A DNA stretch of 64,000 nt from Ectocarpus siliculosus (taxonomy: Eukaryota > Sar > Phaeophyceae > Ectocarpales > Ectocarpaceae). This document shows positions 56,901-64,000 of this stretch, piece by piece. The notes beneath the pieces were generated by a model. It made no database searches and was not told where the DNA came from. It was given only the letters and a program-made list of their open reading frames with translations. The stretch lies in NCBI GenBank assembly GCA_000310025.1, contig FN649735.1, positions 2,864,229-2,928,228 of the forward strand, in the 5' to 3' direction. Both the position numbers and the translations under genes were made by a program. Numbering within the stretch: the stretch's first letter is position 1; every line of letters starts with the position of its first letter.

Positions 56901-59900
56901 ATACACCGACGCAGGCGCCGCGTGGCCTAATCCGGTGGTGTGGCGCGTTTCCTGAGCAAAACGGGACGCTGAGAGAGTGCTTCCAACCTGTCTACCGTTC
57001 CAAAACACCCGGCAGTACCCATCGCATCCCGCGGGCAACCCCCGTGCATCGAGACAGCGAATCCCCAGACTGGCCTTGCGACCTGCCTCAACCGTAAGAG
57101 TGGTATCCCCGGAACTGAGTGACGATTGTGCCGGCCGACTGCACTTCAACTCCGAGGTATTTGTAGCCACAGCTCCGACTTTTGTTGAACGGGCCTCACG
57201 AATGGTGGCGGGAGAACTCGTCGAGGCGGCGGGCGCTTGCGATATCCACGCTTCTGAGTCGTCGGTGTCGTTCTCGATCGAGATACGGATGGAAATCACC
57301 CCGGCGAAGGCCTGCCCAGCCTCGCCTCCGTCCGCCCCGTGCTTGGATCCCTGGCCATCAGGAGCGCGAAGCCGAAGAAACACCCCGGGAATCTTGTTGT
57401 CCACGTGAGCGGTGGTCCCCACGCCCGGATCCTGCACTGCGGACGCCTCGATGAGCGGAGCGATGCCGTAAGGGCCACGCAGGTCCACGCTCCCCAAGAG
57501 CTTCCCCTTCTTCCACTTCCTCCTGAATGTGTCTCGATCCATGTCCCACACCTCCAGGCGCAGCTCCGGGGCATACGCTCGCCAATCGACTGACCTCTGG
57601 AGGCTGGATCGCCCACTCCTCCCGTCTCCAGAGTGGAGGGTGTTTGATATCGGCGGGGGTAGCAGGGGGAGTCGGAACGTACTCCCGGCGGCCGAAAACA
57701 CGGGATGTAGATCGTCGCGAGCGATCGGCGTGCGGCCAACCTCCACCCCGTTCCAGAACACCAGAACGCAGGGATCGCTCTTGCCGAGCATGTCCGCACT
57801 CCTCAAGTTCTGGCACTCTTGCACTTGGAGCCTGAGCCGCGGTCGCCCCGGTCTGGCGCTAACGACGTGCCCGGCTACATCCAGCCGAGCGAAAGGAGAA
57901 CGTGTTGGCGACTGACCGTCTTCTCCCTTGCTGTGCTTGGCATCGCTCGCCTCCCCCACCGAGGGAGCCACCGTCGTCATTCCCACCGACCGCTGGCAGC
58001 CGATCGTATGGCGCAAGAACCCGGCATCGAGGGTCGCACGGGCTACCACCCTGGCCCCGCCGCCCTCACCTTTCTCGGAGGTTGAATCTCGAGTTGCAGT
58101 TGCGCGCTTCTTCAGAAAAGGCAGCCTTTGCCCGCCAGGAGCAACCGACCCACGCCCGCCTCCCGTGTCGCCGCCTTGGACGATTTCTAGGACTACTCTT
58201 ACCTCCGATTGGTCTTCGCTCCGAAAGTCAGGGATCGATGAGGTGGCCCCACCTCTCCCGTTCCGGCTCAGCCGCTTAACATCCGCCACAAGGGCGCTAG
58301 GCGGGATGGTAAACGACGTGCCGGGCACGATGGTTGTACCAGAATGGATGCCGAAGAGTGCCGTTCGGCCGAGCTCCTCTTCCTCAACAACGCGCCTGTT
58401 GTCGTTGTGGCTGCGGTCACCTGCGCCATGTCGGCGTACGATGGACAAGTCGCCCTGCGCGCCAGCGGCAGAGCTAGAAGCGGTAGCCGTCGGGGATACC
58501 CCGCTTTTCCCGTCGCTGCCCGGATATGAACCCTGCTCGGGCGCAGCGGCGAGCACTTGGCGTGTTGCTACCAAGAATAGACCGGACCCTCCAGCTCCTG
58601 TCCATCTGGTGTTGCTGTCGTCGTCGAAGGAATTAATGTGAATGACCAGGGGCTGAACCCGAAAGCATAGGGGGCTGCGTCGCGCGCACAGGACGTTCAC
58701 CAAGTCCTCGGCTACTCCCGTTGCTTTCGCCCGAGCTCCTTCTTTGGCAGTGTTGTCGTCGCCTCTACCCCCGGGATCCAGCGTACCGTTTCCAGCGTCG
58801 GCGCACTCTTCGGTTGGAAGGCAAGAGCACAAGGACGTTACGCCGCAACGTACGCGGAAATGTATCTGCACGCTGTGCTTGCCTCGCGCCTCACAATGCA
58901 TTTTCATCGAAACCAGTTACAAGGTATTCAGGAAAATCGAACGGAGCTTTCTCTACCTGCTTGGTCCCTCCTAGACTGTACGCCCAAAAGACGCGGTGCC
59001 AATAGGTCGATTCCGATCCCCAGCAGGACATATTCAAGTGTCGCCGGGTGTCTTTTCGACACCTCGCGCGCCCCTCCCGGAATTTCTGAGCGCAACTCTT
59101 ACCATCTTGCTGTTGCCGTAAGATGCGCGATCCCGTGTCCTCGAGCGCAACGGCGAGCTGTGCTTGCGCCGCTACCACTTGTCCGGGCTCCAGCGCCAAC
59201 AAGGTGAGAGTCAGACGTGCTGGAGCCGCGGCCGAGGATTCCCTGTAGTGCCCGTCGTCCTCACGAGAAACTAGGGCGAGCTTGTAGGGCCGGAAGGCCT
59301 GAGGGTAAAACAGTAGAAAGAGCGTAGGGTGCGGGGGCATTTTCTTTGGGAAGAGTAACGCGTACAACGACAAAAGCTTTTACTCGGTGTAGGCCGCCTG
59401 TCATGCCGATGGACGTGCTGTTAAAGGCGATTAAAGTGACGAACCCGCCCCTAGATGAAAAAGGCAAAGCAGTCACTACGCCACTTTCAGCCTCTGTAGG
59501 CCTGTTTGTTTCTCTAGAACCGGTTCCAGTAGGACGACTCATGGCATCGCGGCAACGCTGTAAATATACTGCACACACAGAAGGCCTTGCCTCAGGATTG
59601 GGTAAGAAGTGAGGGAAATGGTCGGGGAGGCGAATCCGTCCATTTCCGCTCTCGGCGATAAAGGCACTTCGGCCTCCAGGCGTGGCGTTTTGTACCTTCT
59701 TGCACATGCGCAAGAGCTCGGTGCCCTCTAGTTCGACCTGTTTGAACGAACGAACGCACCATCCGTAACCACCGTAGACCACAAGGGGGGATATGAAGTA
59801 GGGCAGCGGTATTGGCGAGGACATTCAACCACAGGCTATTCCCGTATACGAGAGCTTGCAGTGGGTACAGGCGAGGAGTATGTCCGTGGTTTTTGATGAG

Positions 59901-62900
59901 AACTGTGCATACGTCTAAACAAGCGTAGGTTTTGTGCGGTACGAGGCTTTCACGCGATGAGTTTGGAAAACGGCCCGAAGTATCCGGTAGACCCTCTTGC
60001 GTCTGGACCGCACCGCACATTCCGAAAGACGCTTTGTCGGAAGAGCACACAAACACATATATATGTGTCGAGATGGGTGTCAGTAATGTGGGGTTGTCAG
60101 GTTCTCTCAGAAGCTAGCGGCAAAGAACAACCCGCGTTAGTGCGAGTTACCGCTCTGTTCGGAGTGGAGAACACACAAGTGCAGTCGCCGAAAATACGTT
60201 GCAGGAGAATGTTGATCGCGCTACATCGGGTCCCCATCGTATTTTGGGGCCACGCTTTTGAAAAAGCCTGACTGCCAGGAAAAGGGCACGGGTTTAAGCA
60301 TCTGGCCCCTGTATTGATATGCGAACAGTCTGAACTGCTCTGAGTAGCATAGGAATTCGAGGGCTAACTGTCCCACAAGCCAAATGTGGAACTCACCTGG
60401 CCATGGCAGTGCTTGCCTTGCCAAACCTCAACGCGCAGATGAACACCATCATCGAGACTGGCACTGGTGCTGTCTCCACCTGCGGTGTCACCGCCTCCAT
60501 CACCAGCCCCTTGCACATTGGACCCCAACAGGCCATCAGCGGTCTCTAGGTCAACGCTCTGACCCGCTTCGTTATCACCGCTAGCGCCATCACCGTGGGG
60601 GAGAGGCAAGACGAATGATTCCTGCTCCCAGTGGCCCTCCATCGTACCTCCTACTCCTCCCCCCCCCGACGCATGAACGGCCGCCGCGGTGGCGTTTGCG
60701 ACGGACGCGGCGGCGGTGCCTGCGGCGTCGCGAATCTTGTCTGCAAGGTTTTCTCCGCCCGCGAGCACGTCCACCTTCTTAACGCTGTCGTTGCTGTCGC
60801 TGCCTCTCCCCGGGATGCTATGAACGTAAGCTGCCGGAGCAGTGGCGGCTGGAGCCGGCTGGTGGAGAGGTTCTTGCTGCGAGGGGGTGACACTGCTTGT
60901 CCGCGCCACCTTCCTCGTGTCGAGTGAGTGCACACCACCACGCGTGGTTTAATTTCGACGGTGTTTCGTGTTGGGGGGCACAAAAGAACGGACAGCAGAA
61001 CAGCTTAGTCCCGGCTTCACAGAATCCATCCATGTACAAATAAAAAAATAGAGCGAAGGCCTTCGGTGTGAATGCAATTGGATTTGTTTTTAGTAGTAAA
61101 TCATTGTGCCGTTGACGGTTTAGTTTCTGCCGTCGCCACGGGGAACGGTACCACTGTTATTCCACCACGGCACCGCCACCCCCAGAGTTTGTCGTCATGC
61201 CATCCACGCCAGACCTACTCCTTACCTCCTCTCCACTCCAAAAGATTCTAGCGTACACGGCGTTTCCTCTTGCTGTGAACGGGGCACTGAGGCCGGAAAC
61301 CCCTTCCACCTTGACGAACACTTCCTTCTGGGCGGCCGGAAGCCGAGGCAGAATTGTTTCCAGAGCGCTTGGTTCTTCCTCTTCCTCTCCCTCTCCCTCT
61401 TCGTCATGTTCATCGCCATTGAGCTCCACATCCTCCCGGCGATCGTGTTCTTCGTGTGTTCCTTGGTGGTCGTCCTCTTTGCAACCCTCAACCAGCTGCT
61501 TGTTGACGTCACCCGGTTTTTCCTGTTCATGTTGTGTGATTCCCCCAACGATGGGTGATATTGATGTACACAGCAATCGTTTTTTGTTTGAGAAGTGTTG
61601 CCGTGCAGTATAAAGCGCATATCGTGCCCAGGTTCGTCCGAGTGGCAATTGAAAAACCTTCCGGTAAACCGCACGATGTAACATTTCGACGCATCACAAA
61701 TGACTCCGCATAGTATCAAGCGAGGCCGTCATCAAGGGTTTATCGAGGCCACCCCCCAAAAACCCCGCATGTTGTAACATTTCGACGCACCGCAAATGAC
61801 TCCGCATAGTATCAAGCGAGGCCGTCATCAAGGGTTCATCGAGGCCACCCCGCAAAAAACAACCACTGCTCCCCACCATCCCATTGAACACGCGCGCCTT
61901 TATCGGAATCCTACTGAGCCACTACATCGCCGACCTATCTCGCTTAAGGCGACAAGCTTGTCTTCGCCAGCGCTACCTTGTTTCGATCTCCTGCTAGAGA
62001 GGGCACGTCGACGTCGTCCTTTCCCACAGGATGAGCTTTTCGATGCTGTGTGCTATCGTTTGCTTCGTCTGGAGCGACCGTGATTGTCCGGTGATCGTGG
62101 GTCGGCAGTTTGGGATCTTTTCGCCGTAGAGCGGCCCTTCGTTTGGCCTCTCGGGACAGACTTATCCTCTCCTCCTGGAGATTAGCAGTCGTTACGGTAT
62201 ATCGGATATGAAAAAAAAAAATCAACCAACATACACTATAGGAGAAAATGTTTAGGTTGCCAAGTCTAGAGAGGAGTGCAGAAAACGGGCACACGGACCT
62301 CCCCGCTTCGGGCAAACTCTGCAATATGACGGCCAGGTCGGGACAGCCAGTCGTCAAACTATTAGATTGCATTCACTCTGAAGATCAAACCAATACGTTC
62401 AGCCCATCTTGCTGCACTGCAACCACACACAGCCTCCCCGCACACACCAAATCCAAGATATGTATCTATGAGGTGAATTTCAACCAACGGTGATGCAACA
62501 TAGCCTGAGCATATATATCGAAGCAAGACCTTACACCAATGCCCTCGACAAGGCAGAACGTCGAGACGTTACGCGCCGTCTAGGTGCTCGTGTGCTCGTG
62601 CGCCCATCCACCGGACGGGAAGGAATGCCACACAAAATCTCGGGTAATAAAGCGCAGACCTGTCCAAGTTCTGATGTGGACCTCTTCGCCTCCAGGAACT
62701 GCGCCCTTTCCGCCCTGGACGTCTCCCTCTCCCAAGCCCGTACAAAGCGCGCGGCGTTCTCTTTGGCACAGTCGTTGGCACTTCTCCCCCTCGAGGTAGA
62801 TCCTGCGTCAGCCAGCAGGGCCCTCGCCTCGTCGAGTTTTTCCCTGGCCGCTCGGGTCGAATCGGCGAGGCTTTTTAACTTCTTGGAACGGTATCGTTGA

Positions 62901-64000
62901 AGAGCGGTCTGCGTTGAATACGGAGTGGATGTGATCGAGGTCGGTGTTCGGCTACCAGACACGTCGCAATAAAAGCATACTGTGTGCGTTCGGGGGCACC
63001 TGCATGTACAACGTACACGTCTCGAATGGGTGAAGACGTCAGAGAGACGGATAGGATGTTTTGCTTTCCGGGCCCGTACAATTAACTTTCGTGGGAACCC
63101 TGCTCCCGTCGTGGCTAGACTAACTGACAACGTCAAAGCCCCCCCCCCCGAAACCAGCCCCACCCGTCACTCTATGGGCCCTGGATTCAATACCACGCAA
63201 TTGTGGTCCTTCCGCAGCCCTTGATTCGATTCTGAACCTACCCCACAATCTCAAGGCCTTCGCAGCAAGCATAAAAAGCTTTCTACCTCGGAGATCCGCG
63301 TCCCGGGAACCTTCGCCTCAGGGTTGCTTCCATTTTCCTTGGCCAGCAGACCGGGAGATTCCGCGATCGCGCTTGGTCCGTTTGGTATGTTCGAAGTACT
63401 CGGTCTCGCGGTGGCAAAAACCCTTCTGAGGGACAGGCTCAGCACTCCCCCTGTGCCGCCGTAGGCCTCGGCTGCCGCTGGTAGCGTTCCCGCTACTGTG
63501 TCAACCATGCTATTCTCGTCGTGTCCCGTCTCCGGCAGCTGCCCCTGCTTCGTATTTTTCACGGGCGATTTGAGATTCAAGTCAATCAAGTGGAGCCTTG
63601 GTGAACACCCCTCGATTTCACCCGCCGTGCCTCGGTCCTCTCGGCTAACCCCTCTTTCGTCTTTATCCGCGGGCGCAGGTGACGACATGACCTCCTGCAG
63701 CAGGTCGGACGGAACTTCCACAGCTCCCAACAGGACGGGGTCTCCCTCTGGAACCCTGTTCCACACCTCCAAGGTCAACGCTCCCGAAACTCGGTCGGCC
63801 CGCCGGGATGGGTGTTGGGGTGGCCGCAACCTACCGCCCCCGCCGCTATCGGCCGTCTTAGGAGTTCCTCTTGACGGGTTCGTTACGCACAGGAGGCTGT
63901 CTGGCAGACGGAAGTCGGTTGCCCACATAGGCTCCGACGAGTTTGGGATCGTCGTGGTCCGTCCCACCTCGAGGCCGTTCACGAGGACCACACAGTACGG
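44949..64000 (-). CDS. Giant multi-C2, IQ and WW domain protein (5' end outside window)
   Basis: This is the 3' part of one long gene. Exons 5' to 3': 64000-63287 (open at the edge), 62908-62660, 61522-61226, 60909-60397, 59737-59696, 59298-59103, 58882-55933, 55365-55146, 54821-54591, 54371-54241, 54071-53093, 52711-50922, 50645-50503, 50156-49921, 49622-49278, 48974-48906 (doubtful), 48780-48664, 48021-47701, 47408-47235, 46999-46793 (donor doubtful; 46737 also possible), 46304-46029, 45260-44949. This gives about 3,503 residues. At least seven C2 domains are clear, for example VLVNGLEVGRT, GKSDPCVLVFWNGVEVGRT, GTSDPFCTVYVD with WDKDVVGANDFIGEV, LSDPFCVALWNGQEVGRT and GKSDPYAKVFWDGREIG with YDWDAVGSHDFLGG. 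Acidic Ca2+-binding loops are kept in several. Near 51.1-50.9 kb are IQ-like motifs (AAKTVQRLWRKAL, AGTCIQKYYRG, AAAAIQRRWR), which usually bind calmodulin. A coiled coil follows, and three WW domains end the protein. No membrane helix is seen. A membrane- and Ca2+-responsive scaffold is the likely role, by inference. It could be two genes, but phases join throughout except at the doubtful exons. Confidence 0.8.
45545..45770 (-). repeat. tRNA-derived SINE, near-complete copy
   Basis: On the minus strand the head has an A-box-like CGCCCAGCTGGTCTACGG and, at tRNA spacing, a B-box-like GGTTCAAATCCC with a T-arm-like stem (GCGGG / CCCTC). The tail has GGACGGCTGAACCCTTCTCG, then CACCGTAGGAGG, as in the 15.6 kb copy. 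It lies in the last intron of the giant C2 gene, in sense orientation. Anticodon-arm pairing is not evident, so it is not called a tRNA gene. Confidence 0.75.
61676..61860 (+). repeat. Tandem duplication, two units of about 96 bases
   Basis: Both units contain TAACATTTCGACGCA, CAAATGACTCCGCATAGTAT and CAAGCGAGGCCGTCATCAAG, with only a few differences. It lies in intron 2 of the visible part of the giant C2 gene. Confidence 0.9.

Noticed and set aside
57527-58641. Several long plus-strand open frames
   Set aside because: They are shadows of the 2,950-base exon of the giant C2 gene on the minus strand.

Overview
This window looks like nuclear DNA of a brown alga or close stramenopile, most like Ectocarpus. 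That is an inference from several signs together. Genes are split by many GT-AG introns. Introns and spacers are rich in CAG, GTT, GA and CT microsatellites. One photosystem protein starts with a signal peptide followed by a small residue-Phe junction of the ASAFAP type, which targets red-lineage secondary plastids. Two ankyrin genes sit in a tandem duplication.

Layout. 1-13.3 kb: a gene-poor, repeat-rich block holding a tandem duplication, with one ankyrin-repeat gene per copy (5.2-6.8 kb and 11.0-12.6 kb, plus strand). 13.3-15.2 kb: no firm gene. 15.2-17.7 kb (minus): a small Gln/Pro-rich protein with two WW-like modules. 17.7-21.8 kb: no firm gene. 21.8-29.6 kb (minus): a ten-exon gene for a plastid PsbP-domain protein with a long helical N-terminal extension. 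29.9-43.7 kb (plus): a nineteen-exon DDX11/CHL1 Fe-S helicase gene, head to head with the PsbP gene across a 346-base spacer. 43.7-44.9 kb: convergent spacer. 44.9-64.0 kb (minus): the 3' part, about 3,500 residues in 22 exons, of a giant gene encoding many C2 domains, a central IQ block and three C-terminal WW domains. Its 5' end lies beyond the window.

I built the exon models by reading splice sites, carrying reading phase across each intron and matching family motifs. For the PsbP, DDX11 and WW-like genes the summed exon lengths give an open frame ending at one stop. In the giant gene two junctions (near 48.9 kb and 46.7 kb) are uncertain. The repeats include a tRNA-derived SINE family sharing a 3' tail, a short intronic repeat that always lies in the same sense as its host gene, a MITE-like inverted-repeat element and several minisatellites. 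I saw no CRISPR array, rRNA gene or intact tRNA gene, and no recognisable retroelement or viral gene.
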